64,000 bases of DNA, from the NCBI RefSeq assembly GCF_041929235.1, contig NZ_JBHFNP010000047.1, forward strand, positions 3,533-67,532, given 5' to 3'. The notes below the pieces were generated by a model. That model did not search any database. It saw only the letters and a program-made list of their open reading frames with translations, and was not told the origin of the DNA. Source of the DNA: Microseira sp041929235 (GTDB taxonomy: Bacteria > Cyanobacteriota > Cyanobacteriia > Cyanobacteriales > Aerosakkonemataceae). A program made the translations under genes and the position numbers. This document shows positions 35,041 through 44,937 of this stretch, in pieces; position 1 is the first letter of the stretch; each line of letters opens with the position of its first letter.

Positions 35041-35796
35041 GCTGCGTTCCTGTTATTTGGTTAAAAGGCGGCGTCACTGATGCCATCAAGTCATGCTGGC
35101 AGGCGGTCGCATTCTGGCACCCAGTATCATTGTATGAACTCCTCAGTCCTGCTGTGTGAGGTGGATTTCCGCACCGCGTCGGAAAATGTTTAAACTGTTT
35201 AGGATTTCTGTGCGATCGCGGTTCTTGCTGTCCCCGCTTCATTTATCCGTTTTCGGTTCAACTTCGACCGCCGTAGTTTTACGTATATTTGTTAAATTTT
35301 CACGCTATTTACCTTGGGTCAGGTTAACTTAGTATCATCGTCGAAAAATAAAAACAAAGTCTTTAACTCAAGCTGCAAACCTCGTAAACTTACCTAATTT
35401 TTTCCGATTTCCCTATTTGGGTAATAGTTCGAGCAATAGGGATTCAAACCTGTCTGAGATTGGTAGGTTGCTAGGTTCGTTTTTCTAGGCGAAATTGACT
35501 CAATATTAAACTGTTTGTGGAGATACATTGAATGGGTGAAACATGACTCATTCACCCCTTGTTTAACTGTAAATAGCTCGATAAATATTGGTTCTGTAAG
35601 CGGCTAATCCTGACATTTTTAGCCGGAGGGTTGCATCTATTTAACGCAATTTGCTAGTTAGATCCAAGCGGACTGGTAATGGGTAATGGGTAATTGCCAA
35701 TAGCAGACCCCCTATAAATCCAATTAACAATTAGCAATTAGCAATTAGCAACTTGGGATATTTAATTGCTTTCGTAACCTGTTGAGGTAGGTTATT
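35041..35796. other. Long intergenic region upstream of the giant RTX gene
   Basis: About 756 bases with no credible gene on either strand. It includes a GGGTGAA / TTCACCC hairpin (35534-35557) and one partial copy of the GTTGCTAGTT repeat (35642-35760). The promoter of the RTX gene should lie here, but I could not place it. TTGAGGTAGG just before 35797 may be the ribosome-binding region. Confidence 0.55.
35642..35760. repeat. MITE-like repeat, GTTGCTAGTTATAA family, degenerate copy E
   Basis: Begins TAACGCAATTTGCTAGTTA and ends TTAGCAACTTGGGATA, with GGTAATG and CAATTAG heptamers between. Shorter and more diverged than the other copies. Confidence 0.6.
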
Positions 35797-38700
35797 ATGT
35801 CTAGTGAAAATTTGCTCGATAGTTTGAAGAAATCTGAGGAAAAAGCCTACAAATTATTAACCGAATTTGCGGCAGATGAAGAGTTTGGGGAAAAAATAGC
35901 TCGCGCCTTCGGCGACGACTTCGACAACGCCGGACTAGAAGCATTCCGTCAGCTATGGAGAACGGGGGATTTTACCGGATTGCCAGCAGTTGAAATTCGT
36001 TCAGCATCCGATATCAATGGCGCGAATGGGGCTTTTTCTGTTGATACTAACAAGATTTATTTATCTGGGGAATACTTGGCGCGGCATGGAGGGGATGGGA
36101 GTGCGATCGCGGATGTTTTATTAGAAGAAATCGGACATTTTGTAGATGGGCGAATTAACATATCCGATGCCCCTGGAGATGAAGGAGCAATTTTTTCCGC
36201 TTTAGTTCAAGGCGTGCAATTAGATGAACCTGCACTTCAGGCATTAAAGACTGAGAACGATACAGTTGTTCTTACCTTAGATGGGAAAGTTATTCAGCTG
36301 GAACAGCAAAATTTCACGGGTAAATTTACGGATGCGATCGCTGACCTAGATCAGTTGCTAACTACCCTACAAAATGGTGTCAACAATCGAGTTTTTAGTG
36401 AGAGCATACCCATTGTCGGGGATAGTCTAAAAAATGCCAGTAACCAAGCAGTCCAATTCATCGAAAATATTAGAACTGCTGTCCACGACAAACTCGATGA
36501 TATCACCGATTTAACCAATGCAACTGTTACCGATATTCAAAACGCTCTCAACACAGCGCTTGGTTCAAGTGGATTAAACCTGCTCAAACAAGCTATCAAT
36601 GTTGTTGACACAACGGACGAGGTGATATTTGACTTAAAACTCGGCCCTAATACTCCTTCTAATTTTACCACCTCGTTAGCATCCAACTTTGGCATCCCAG
36701 GCGTGGGAATTGAATTGACTGGCGACGCTAATGTAGGTTTGGGCTTTGACTTTGACCTGAAATTGGGCGTCAATAAGACCGAAGGGTTTTTCATTGATAC
36801 GTCTGCAAACGATGAACTAAAAATCAATCTCAATGCTTCAACTCCCGGTTTAAATGCCAATGGTAAGCTGGGATTCCTCAACCTTAACGCCACAGACAAA
36901 GGAACTAACTTTAATGGTTCTTTTGCTGTTGATTTAGCTGACTCTGGCAATCGATTGAAAGTTGCAGAAATTACCTCGGTTAACTTTACAAGTTTGGTTG
37001 ATGCTAAATTAACTGCCAACGCCGACGTTAACTTAAATTTTGCCACAAGCTTCGCTGATTCAGCTAATTTTCCCAAACTTAGCAGCGACTTCAATTTAGA
37101 TTGGAACTTCAACGCAGCCGATATCGATGATGCAAAATTTGGCGACTTACCAACTGTTGGTTTTAATAACGTCAAACTAGACCTTGGTTCATTTTTGAGT
37201 GATTTTGCCAAGCCGGTTGTAGAACAAGTTCGTAACATAACAAAACCTCTAGAACCAGTCATTGACGTTATTACGACAAACTTGCCGTTGCTGGACGAAT
37301 TTGGCATCAATATCAGTCTTCTGGACATAGCTAAGACATTTGCTAAAGGTTCTCCAAAGTTAGGTTTAATCGAGGCAATTCCTCAAATTGTGAATGCTGC
37401 TAAAACTCTTGACAGCATTGATACAGCAGCGGGCAGCGTTTTGCTCGATTTGGGCGGTTTCAGCCTTCCTGGAGATATTCGTCAGATTCCTAACCTGAGT
37501 GGAATCACACTCAATCCCAGCAATATCATCGCACCAACACTCGGTAACCCGCTGGATCAGGCCAAAGGCAAATCAACCACAGCGAGTAGTTTCTTTGCAG
37601 GCGCACAAGGCGGTGGTTTAAGTTTTCCAATTCTCGAAGAACCAAAAGAAGTATTCAAACTATTTCTAGGCAAAACAGATGCCACACTATTCTTGGCAGA
37701 CTTACCAACTTTGGTAGCTCAGTTTGAATACACGCAAAAGGTTCCGGTATTTCCTGGCGTTAATGTCAACTTTGGAGGAAATGGCGGTTTTGGCGCCAAT
37801 CTTGACTTTGGATTTGATACGCAAGGTCTTTTTGCGGCCGCCAGCAGTGGCAACGCATCTGATATCTTCAATAAAGGTTTCTTTGTAGATGCAAATAGCG
37901 GGTTTAATTTAAATCTTGGATTCTTTGCGGGTGGTGGAGTTGGTATTCCTGGTGCAGCAGAATTAAGTGCCGATATTTTCATCGAAGGTACGGTTGACTT
38001 CAAACTTAACGATCCGACACCTGGGGATGGTAAAGTCAGACCGCCAGAAATCTTACAAAACTTGTCGAAGGGAGTTAACTGCGTTTTCAATACCGAAGGT
38101 AAAGTTGAGGCGGGTGCTGAAGTATCCTACGAACTTTTGTTTGTTTTTGAGGATAGCTTTGAAATTGCCAGATTCCCGATTCCGGGTTTGAATTTTTCCT
38201 ATGGTTGCGGTGGCGGTACAGAGATTAAAAATCCGGTATTAGCTAAGGATTTGGGCAGCAATCTGTTGCGACTCAACATGGGACCAAATGCAAGCGATCG
38301 CGGCAGTGGCACTCCATTTATCAATGAAATTAACGAAGTCTTTGAAGTACAACCAGGAGCAAACCCCGGTCAAGTTTTCGTCTCGGCATTCGGTTACGTT
38401 CAGTCTTACCCCACTACCAGTCCTAGCGTTGGCAAAATTATCGCTGATGGCGGTACCGGAGATGATGCCATTATCGTTCAACCGGGTGTTGCTGCCGAAG
38501 TAGATCTCGCTGGCGGCGATGGTAATGACATTTTGAAAGCTGGCGACGGATCGGCAACCCTGCGCGGCGGGGTGGGGAATGATGGTCTTAATGGCAGTCC
38601 TAAAGCTGACCAGATTTTTGGAGACGATGGCGACGATGCACTCAAGGGCGGTGCAGGGGATGACAGTTTAGACGGTGGTGGTGGTAAAGACATCGTAGCC

Positions 38701-41700
38701 GGTGATGCGGGTGCTGACACGCTTAAGGGTGGTGCTGACGATGACAAACTCAACGGCGGCGATGGCGAAGATTTCGCATTCGGAGAAAGTGGCAACGATC
38801 GACTCAGCGGTAACAAGGGCAATGACTTTCTTGATGGCGGAATTGGACTAGATACTCTGTATGGCGATGTTGGCAACGACACGCTGAATGGGGATGCTGA
38901 CAACGATTTCCTCAACGGTAATGAGGGAGATGATAGCCTCGTTGGCGGCACTGGTAATGACACGCTAAAAGGTGGTTTCCGCACAGAAATTACTCAACTT
39001 GGTGTTGATGATAAAGGTTTGCCCATATTTAGCGAACCAAAGTTTTTTGACGATGCTGGCAAAGACTTTCTTGCAGGCGGTGAAGGAGATGATGTTCTAG
39101 ATGGTGGCGGTGGCGATGACTTCTTAGTAGGAGGATCGGGCAACGACTCTCTCATCGGTGGTGCTGGTATTGATATTCTCGACGGCGGAATTGATAGCGA
39201 CACTTTAAATGGTGATGCAGGTACTGACTCTCTCGTTGGTGGCGAAGGCAGCGACATTCTCGATGGTGGAATTGACAGCGATCGCTTGAACGGTAACGCC
39301 GGAAACGACTCGCTGTTTGGCAATTCCGGCAATGATTTCCTCATGGGAGAAGCAGGCAATGACCTAATTGATGGTGGTGCCGATATCGATACCGTCAGCT
39401 ACGAAAATTCACCCAAAGGTGTCGTTGTAAATATCGATGAAACCCAAAGTTTCAACAACACTGCCAAAGATTCCACCGACCTCGAACCTACTTTTACTAT
39501 CAATTCAGGCACTGCTTTAGATGGTTTTGGTAATACAGATACCCTTAAGGGTTTGGAAAATATCATCGGCTCAAACTTCGATGATATTCTCATCGGTAAT
39601 AGCCTTGATAACCAAATCAAAGGGTTAGCCAAAAATGACCTGCTAATCGGCAACGCTGGCAACGATACCATCGATGGTGGTGAAGATACCGATACTGTCA
39701 GCTATCGTCGCGATCCAAGTAGCGTCATTGTCAATTTAGAACAGAACTTCGCCAAAGATGGTTTTGGCAATACCGACCAAATCTTTAACGTTGAAAATGT
39801 CATCGTTTCTGCCTTCAACGACGACATTACTGGCGATGCCAAAGCGAATATTATTACCTCCGGAGATGGCAACGATACGATTGCCGCAAGAGATGGAAAC
39901 GATTCGCTTTATGGGGAAAACGGCAACGATGTCATCTCGGCAGAAGCAGGCGATGACTTGATTGTGGGCGGAAAAGCGGCAGATACCCTTGATGGCGGTA
40001 CTGGTAACGATACTGCTTCCTATTTCAATTCCGAAACCGGCGTTGCTGTTAGTTTGAAAACGGGTAAAGGTTGGGCAGGAGATGCCAACGGGGATATTCT
40101 GACATTAATTGAAAACCTAATTGGTTCGGAATTCATCGATACTTTAATTGGCGATGATGGCAATAATTTTATCGATGGGTTAGGCGGCAACGACTTTATC
40201 GATGGCGGTGCTGGGGATGATACCGTCGAAGGAGGAGAAGGACGCGAACGCATTATCGGTTCTGCTGGCAATGACTCGCTAGCGGGTGAAGCGGGAATTG
40301 ACTACATCACCGGCGGCGACGGCAACGACTATCTCAACGGCGGCAGCGATAACGACCAACTCTATGGTGACCAAGGTACTGACACCCTTGACGGTGGCGA
40401 AGGCAACGACTACCTCGAAGGCGGCGACGGCGATGACTCTCTCGCTGGTAGCGGCGGCAACGACCAACTTTACGGTCAACTCGGCAACGATATCCTCGAT
40501 GGCGGCACTGGCAACGACTACCTGGAAGGCGGCGACGGCGATGACTCGCTAGTCGGCAACGATGGCAACGATTATCTCTACGGTCAAGTTAGTAATGACA
40601 CCCTCGATGGCAGCGCTGGTAACGATAACCTCGATGGCGGTGCAGGCAATGACCTGATGTTCGGCGGCGAAGGCAACGACCGACTAGATGGTCAAGTTGG
40701 TACCGATACGTTAGAAGGCGGCGACGGCAACGACCAACTCAATGGCGGCGACGATGCCGATCTTCTGTTGGGGCAAGCGGGAGTAGACCTCCTAGAAGGC
40801 GGCAACGGCAACGACCAACTCAATGGCGGCGACGACGATGACCGCCTCTACGGTCAAATTGGCAATGACACCCTCGATGGCGGCAACGGCAACGACTTGC
40901 TGGACGGCGGCAAAGGCGACGACCTGCTAAACGGCAATGCGGGCAATGACCGACTCTTCGGTCAAATTGGTAACGATACCTTGTTTGGCGGTACGGGCAA
41001 CGATTTCCTCGATGGCGGCAACGATAGCGATACGCTTTCCGGGCAAGCGGGTGACGATACGCTGTTTGGTAACAATGGCGACGACTCGCTTACGGGTGGC
41101 GATGGCAACGACTCCCTCGTAGGTGGCAATGGCGATGACCTGCTGACGGGCGACGCGGGGAATGACGAAATTTACGGTAGTGCTGGTCGAGACTCCCTCG
41201 AAGGCGCTGCTGGCAATGACTCCCTCGATGGCGGTACAGGCGACGACGAACTGTATGGTCGCACTGGCAATGATTCTCTCGTGGGCGGCGACGGCAATGA
41301 CTACCTCGATGGCGGTGCAGATGCCGATACCTTATTTGGGCAAGCGGGGAATGATTACCTCGATGGCGGCGACGCTAACGACCAATTATCGGGCGGCGAT
41401 GGCAACGACCAATTGTTCGGTCAAGCGGGTAACGATACCCTGGCAGGCGATGGGGGGAATGACTACCTCGAAGGCGGTAGCGGCGATGACTCGCTGTCAG
41501 GTGGCATTGCCAACGACCAACTTTACGGTCAAGTTGGTAATGACGTCATCGATGGTGGAGTGGGCGACGATTACCTGGAAGGCGGGGATGGCGATGACTC
41601 CTTAACGGGCGGAGATGGTCGCGATCAACTCTACGGTCAAGCTGGTAATGATAGCCTTAATGCTGGTGCTGGCGATGACTACCTCGAAGGCGGGGATGGT

Positions 41701-42210
41701 AAAGACACCCTGTTTAGTGGCAATAATAACGACCAACTTTACGGTCAAGCTGGCGACGATTACCTGGATGGCGGCGACGGCGTTGACTTACTCGCTGGTG
41801 GAGAAGGTAACGATACCTTGATTGGGCAAGGGGGAGATGATTCTATTTCCGGAAATGGCGGCAACGACTCGCTCAACGGTGGTGCTGGCGACGATATAGT
41901 CGAAGGTGGAGAAGGTGACAATGTGCTGTTTGGCGGTGCGGGATTTGATAGTCTTTATGGCGGTAGCGGTCAAGACCGATTCGCACTCGTTGCCGGGGCA
42001 GGTGCGGATGTTATCTTCAACTTTATCAAGGGGAGCGATCGCTTGCTCTTAACCAACTCTCTCACCTTCAATCAACTTAAAATTGTCCAAGGCACCGGCA
42101 ATAACGCCAGCAATACTTTGATTCTGTGGCAAAACAATAACGAACTCTTATCTACCATTTTGGGAGTACAAGCAAATACCCTGACCAACGCTGATTTTGC
42201 CCTCTTATAA
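35797..42210 (+). CDS. Giant RTX (hemolysin-type calcium-binding) protein
   Basis: 2137 residues. The first about 150 residues hold a domain seen in large cyanobacterial RTX proteins, with EEIGHFVDGRIN and GDEGAIFSALVQG, which resembles a degenerate HExxH peptidase site. Residues about 170-880 are beta-rich and low in charge, with no recognised family. Residues about 885-2055 are RTX nonapeptides (GGxGxDxLx), roughly a hundred, broken by three longer segments such as VSYENSPKGVVVNI. The C-terminal 60 residues (DVIFNFIKGSDRLLL, ending NADFALL) resemble a type I secretion signal. Repeats fold as calcium-bound beta-rolls outside the cell. The role may be S-layer, adhesion or surface structure; no type I exporter is in this window. 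Confidence 0.9.
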   Translation: MSSENLLDSLKKSEEKAYKLLTEFAADEEFGEKIARAFGDDFDNAGLEAFRQLWRTGDFTGLPAVEIRSASDINGANGAFSVDTNKIYLSGEYLARHGGDGSAIADVLLEEIGHFVDGRINISDAPGDEGAIFSALVQGVQLDEPALQALKTENDTVVLTLDGKVIQLEQQNFTGKFTDAIADLDQLLTTLQNGVNNRVFSESIPIVGDSLKNASNQAVQFIENIRTAVHDKLDDITDLTNATVTDIQNALNTALGSSGLNLLKQAINVVDTTDEVIFDLKLGPNTPSNFTTSLASNFGIPGVGIELTGDANVGLGFDFDLKLGVNKTEGFFIDTSANDELKINLNASTPGLNANGKLGFLNLNATDKGTNFNGSFAVDLADSGNRLKVAEITSVNFTSLVDAKLTANADVNLNFATSFADSANFPKLSSDFNLDWNFNAADIDDAKFGDLPTVGFNNVKLDLGSFLSDFAKPVVEQVRNITKPLEPVIDVITTNLPLLDEFGINISLLDIAKTFAKGSPKLGLIEAIPQIVNAAKTLDSIDTAAGSVLLDLGGFSLPGDIRQIPNLSGITLNPSNIIAPTLGNPLDQAKGKSTTASSFFAGAQGGGLSFPILEEPKEVFKLFLGKTDATLFLADLPTLVAQFEYTQKVPVFPGVNVNFGGNGGFGANLDFGFDTQGLFAAASSGNASDIFNKGFFVDANSGFNLNLGFFAGGGVGIPGAAELSADIFIEGTVDFKLNDPTPGDGKVRPPEILQNLSKGVNCVFNTEGKVEAGAEVSYELLFVFEDSFEIARFPIPGLNFSYGCGGGTEIKNPVLAKDLGSNLLRLNMGPNASDRGSGTPFINEINEVFEVQPGANPGQVFVSAFGYVQSYPTTSPSVGKIIADGGTGDDAIIVQPGVAAEVDLAGGDGNDILKAGDGSATLRGGVGNDGLNGSPKADQIFGDDGDDALKGGAGDDSLDGGGGKDIVAGDAGADTLKGGADDDKLNGGDGEDFAFGESGNDRLSGNKGNDFLDGGIGLDTLYGDVGNDTLNGDADNDFLNGNEGDDSLVGGTGNDTLKGGFRTEITQLGVDDKGLPIFSEPKFFDDAGKDFLAGGEGDDVLDGGGGDDFLVGGSGNDSLIGGAGIDILDGGIDSDTLNGDAGTDSLVGGEGSDILDGGIDSDRLNGNAGNDSLFGNSGNDFLMGEAGNDLIDGGADIDTVSYENSPKGVVVNIDETQSFNNTAKDSTDLEPTFTINSGTALDGFGNTDTLKGLENIIGSNFDDILIGNSLDNQIKGLAKNDLLIGNAGNDTIDGGEDTDTVSYRRDPSSVIVNLEQNFAKDGFGNTDQIFNVENVIVSAFNDDITGDAKANIITSGDGNDTIAARDGNDSLYGENGNDVISAEAGDDLIVGGKAADTLDGGTGNDTASYFNSETGVAVSLKTGKGWAGDANGDILTLIENLIGSEFIDTLIGDDGNNFIDGLGGNDFIDGGAGDDTVEGGEGRERIIGSAGNDSLAGEAGIDYITGGDGNDYLNGGSDNDQLYGDQGTDTLDGGEGNDYLEGGDGDDSLAGSGGNDQLYGQLGNDILDGGTGNDYLEGGDGDDSLVGNDGNDYLYGQVSNDTLDGSAGNDNLDGGAGNDLMFGGEGNDRLDGQVGTDTLEGGDGNDQLNGGDDADLLLGQAGVDLLEGGNGNDQLNGGDDDDRLYGQIGNDTLDGGNGNDLLDGGKGDDLLNGNAGNDRLFGQIGNDTLFGGTGNDFLDGGNDSDTLSGQAGDDTLFGNNGDDSLTGGDGNDSLVGGNGDDLLTGDAGNDEIYGSAGRDSLEGAAGNDSLDGGTGDDELYGRTGNDSLVGGDGNDYLDGGADADTLFGQAGNDYLDGGDANDQLSGGDGNDQLFGQAGNDTLAGDGGNDYLEGGSGDDSLSGGIANDQLYGQVGNDVIDGGVGDDYLEGGDGDDSLTGGDGRDQLYGQAGNDSLNAGAGDDYLEGGDGKDTLFSGNNNDQLYGQAGDDYLDGGDGVDLLAGGEGNDTLIGQGGDDSISGNGGNDSLNGGAGDDIVEGGEGDNVLFGGAGFDSLYGGSGQDRFALVAGAGADVIFNFIKGSDRLLLTNSLTFNQLKIVQGTGNNASNTLILWQNNNELLSTILGVQANTLTNADFALL

Positions 42211-42214
42211 ACTG

Positions 42215-42376
42215 TTGTAGGGTGCGTTAACGCAGTGTAACGCACCATCTCCACAATATCTGTTGTAGGGTGCGTTAGCCACTAGGGATAATGCACCCTA
42301 GAACATAGCGGATTGCAGCCATATGCGTTAGCCACTAGCGATAATGCACCCTAGAATATAGCGGATTGCAGCCATA
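42215..42376. repeat. GTAGGGTGCGTTA repeats with a 53-bp tandem duplication
   Basis: A palindromic TGCGTTAACGCAGTGTAACGCA unit lies at 42221-42243. Positions 42271-42323 and 42324-42376 are 53-base direct repeats with two differences; each joins a TGCGTTAGCC-type repeat to the first 19 or so bases of the MITE that follows (ATAGCGGATTGCAGCCATA). The duplication therefore spans the MITE's left border. Confidence 0.8.
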
Positions 42377-42477
42377 AAAATAAGGTATACCTTTGTTTGT
42401 ATAGCGGCAGCATTAATGCTGCCGCTATACAAACGAAGCCAAAAGACTGTACCTCACTCGAAAAGCAATCCGCTGTA
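42357..42477. mobile_element. Second copy of the intein-borne MITE
   Basis: Ends TAGCGGATTGC (42359) and GCAATCCGCTG (to 42475) flanked by TA. The central palindrome TAGCGGCAGCATTAATGCTGCCGCTA matches the copy in dnaB, with the outer arms TTTGTTTGTA and TACAAACGAA. It is 117 bases without the TAs, longer than the intein copy by 5, and lies between the RTX gene and the zinc-ribbon gene. Confidence 0.88.
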
Positions 42478-42509
42478 AGTGCGATCGATCCTCAAAATAA
42501 CCCTAATCA

Positions 42510-42863
42510 ATGCCAAATTGCCCCCGCTGTCAACAACCTGTTAAACCCCAAGCACTAGAATGTCCCCACTGCCGCATGGTGCTAAAAGCCTACGGTCATC
42601 CCGGCATTCCTTTACACCGGACGAGTGGAGATGTACCTTTATGCGACAGTTGCACCTACCACGAAGACGATACCTGCACTTTCCCCAAACGCCCCTATGC
42701 TAAGGAGTGTACCCTTTACCAAGACCGCGCTTTAAAAGATTTGTATCAAAAGCAGCAGCAAAACTCCAGCCCGTCGATTAGGCTGTGGTTGCAGCGAAAC
42801 CTGATTTGGCTTGTCCTGGTAGGTCTAATCCTGGTCAGTTTTATCCTGGCCTTGATGGGGTAG
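42510..42863 (+). CDS. Zinc-ribbon protein with C-terminal membrane anchor
   Basis: 117 residues. The N-terminus has a zinc ribbon CPRC...CPHC (residues 4-21). A second cysteine set, CDSCTYHEDDTC and C in YAKECTLY, follows at residues 45-67 and may bind a second metal. A proline-rich middle precedes a single transmembrane helix near the end (WLVLVGLILVSFILALM). The topology suggests a cytoplasmic metal-binding head held at the membrane. The function is unknown. The stop overlaps the convergent nblS gene's 3' end by 23 bases. Confidence 0.78.
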   Translation: MPNCPRCQQPVKPQALECPHCRMVLKAYGHPGIPLHRTSGDVPLCDSCTYHEDDTCTFPKRPYAKECTLYQDRALKDLYQKQQQNSSPSIRLWLQRNLIWLVLVGLILVSFILALMG

Positions 42864-44805
42864 GCTCAAGCACGCTCACCGTTGACGAATGGGTTTCGTC
42901 CGATGGATTATCCAGGTGGGTCGCTTTTTCCTGAAATACTGCCAGGTCAAACCAGAAAGTTGTACCAACGCCCACTTCGCTGACTAGGTGAATTTGAGTG
43001 TGATGCTTATCGATGATATTTCTGACAATCGAAAGTCCTAGTCCAGTTCCTTCCTTGGTGTGAACCCGGTTTTCTACGCGGAAAAAGCGAGCGAAAATTG
43101 CCTGCTGATCCTCTGGCGCAATGCCAATACCCGTATCCGAAACTTCCAGGCGCACCGGCCCGATTTTTGGTTCTACTGCATACGCCCGAATTGCCACTCT
43201 TCCGCCTGGTTCAGTAAACTTCAATGCATTACCTACAAGATTAGTCAGTACTTGCAGCAACAAATCGTAGTTACCTAAAACCAACGGCAAATTGGCGTCA
43301 ATTTCTTGAATCAGCTCAATCTCTTGATCTTTTGCATTCAACTGATAGGTTCGCAGGGTTTGGTCAACGATTTGAGCGATATCTAACCCATCAAAATGAT
43401 AAATTCGGCAGGAAGTTTCCAGTCGCGATAAATCCAGCACGTCGTTGACGAGGCGGGTGAGGCGGTCTGTTTCGCGATTGGCTGTTTGGAGAAAGTCGCG
43501 GCGTTGTTCTTCGTTGAGGTCTTCGCCGTACTCGTGCAGAGTTTCGATGAAGGATTTGATATTAAACAGTGGGGTTCTAAGTTCGTGGGAAACGTTGCTG
43601 ATAAACTGACTTTTGGCTTCGTTTAGTTCTACTTCGCGAGTAATATCTTGTACCGTCATGGCAATGCCTTTGATGCTATCTCGGTATTGGTCGAGGACGG
43701 TAGTCAGGAGAATGCGGACGGTGCGGTTTGTCGGGTGGGTGAGGGTGATGCGAAACTCGGCTTCGCGATCGCCTTCCCCTGCGGTCATTTTATACAACGG
43801 TCGCGTCAACTCTGCCGAAACGGGCGCTGGCAGGCTATACAGCAAGTTCGACCCCACCAAATCGTTGCCATCCCAGCCAAACATCTGCCGCGCTGTGGTA
43901 TTGACTAAAATCACCTGCAAGTTAGTATCCAGCAGCACCGCCCCATCGGCAATCGTCGAAACCAGGGTTTCCAGCTTGGCTTTTTCCGCGGTTAATTCTT
44001 CTATATTTTGCTCTTCATAACGCTCTAGCCTTTCCGCCATTTCGTTGAAGCTTTCGATCAACTCGCCGAGTTCGCCGCCGTGGGGTAGGTCTATTCGCTG
44101 CTGAAAGTTCCCCGTAGCGATATTTTTGACTCCCGTCACCAACTCTTTAATTGGTTTGGTGATTGTCAAGGCGTTAATCACGCCGCCCAAAATCACCATT
44201 GCCCAGATCGAGATAAAAACGGCAATCGTCACATCCCGCGTTAGGTGTGACGAAGTGACAGCGGTGGGATTGGGATTGATGCCAATTGCCAGAATGCCTA
44301 GATACTTCCCCTCGTGATAGACGGGAACAAACACATCGGTGACTTCGCCGTCGGGGGTGCGGTGCTGCCGCACCATTGGCAAGTCGGCATTGGTCGCGTA
44401 ATCTGCTGGTAGTTGAATGCGACGTTCGAGGGTAAGTGACGTTTGCACTTCCGATTCCGAAAACGGAATCCCAAAGAAAATTTTCCCTTCAGTGTCGGCG
44501 TAGAGCATGTAGCGCACGCTGGAGGTGCTGGCGTAGAAGCGTTGGGAAAAGCGAGCGACATCAGTCAGATCGTTTTCTGCGATCAAAGGCGCAACGTTCG
44601 TCGCCAGCAGGATACCCAGGTCGCGACCGAAGCGGGTATCGTTAAGACGTGCATCTTGCTGAATTGAGTTGACTGCCCAGAAGGTGAGGCCACTCATAAA
44701 TAGGGAAACAACTAAAGTCGCCGCTGCCATTAGCCTTGTCTGGAGGGTAAATTCAGACCACCAATGAGCGATCGCATCTCGGATTGTTTTCAAGAGGGCC
44801 AGCAT
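42841..44805 (-). CDS. nblS: Sensor histidine kinase NblS/DspA (Hik33) type
   Basis: 654 residues. Transmembrane helices at about 25-46 and 191-214 enclose a sensor domain; then HAMP (about 215-262), coiled coil, PAS (about 280-390), HisKA with H407 in SHELRTPL, and HATPase with NLVGNALKF, DTGIGI and GTGLGLSI boxes. This domain order is that of the essential cyanobacterial kinase NblS/DspA/Hik33, which answers high light, cold, nutrient and osmotic stress through RpaB. The gene directly downstream of purD on the same strand fits the known neighbourhood. A 132-base gap separates the two and holds an ACAGGC/GCCTGT hairpin (44833-44852). Confidence 0.92.
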   Translation of the reverse strand: MLALLKTIRDAIAHWWSEFTLQTRLMAAATLVVSLFMSGLTFWAVNSIQQDARLNDTRFGRDLGILLATNVAPLIAENDLTDVARFSQRFYASTSSVRYMLYADTEGKIFFGIPFSESEVQTSLTLERRIQLPADYATNADLPMVRQHRTPDGEVTDVFVPVYHEGKYLGILAIGINPNPTAVTSSHLTRDVTIAVFISIWAMVILGGVINALTITKPIKELVTGVKNIATGNFQQRIDLPHGGELGELIESFNEMAERLERYEEQNIEELTAEKAKLETLVSTIADGAVLLDTNLQVILVNTTARQMFGWDGNDLVGSNLLYSLPAPVSAELTRPLYKMTAGEGDREAEFRITLTHPTNRTVRILLTTVLDQYRDSIKGIAMTVQDITREVELNEAKSQFISNVSHELRTPLFNIKSFIETLHEYGEDLNEEQRRDFLQTANRETDRLTRLVNDVLDLSRLETSCRIYHFDGLDIAQIVDQTLRTYQLNAKDQEIELIQEIDANLPLVLGNYDLLLQVLTNLVGNALKFTEPGGRVAIRAYAVEPKIGPVRLEVSDTGIGIAPEDQQAIFARFFRVENRVHTKEGTGLGLSIVRNIIDKHHTQIHLVSEVGVGTTFWFDLAVFQEKATHLDNPSDETHSSTVSVLEPTPSRPG

Positions 44806-44937
44806 TTGGGGGATTTTCCGCGAATGTTTTTAACAGGCACTATAGCGCCTGTCAAGTAAATGTTTCTGTTACATTAATCATTACCAGTTTGGACAAATTC
44901 AGCAAGGAAGCATAGATAAAGATTCCCGATAACCAGA

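Noticed and set aside
35390..35470. GGGATTCAAACC, resembling a tRNA T-arm on the minus strand
   Set aside because: The T stem has a mismatch, and no acceptor stem, anticodon arm or D arm can be built around it.
36537..37328. Long open frame on the minus strand inside the RTX gene
   Set aside because: It is antisense to a real gene; composition is Ser/Leu/Lys-skewed and matches no family.
38450..41960. Strong periodic DNA repeats resembling a CRISPR array or satellite
   Set aside because: They are the coding repeats of RTX nonapeptides in one open frame; there are no unique spacers of constant size.
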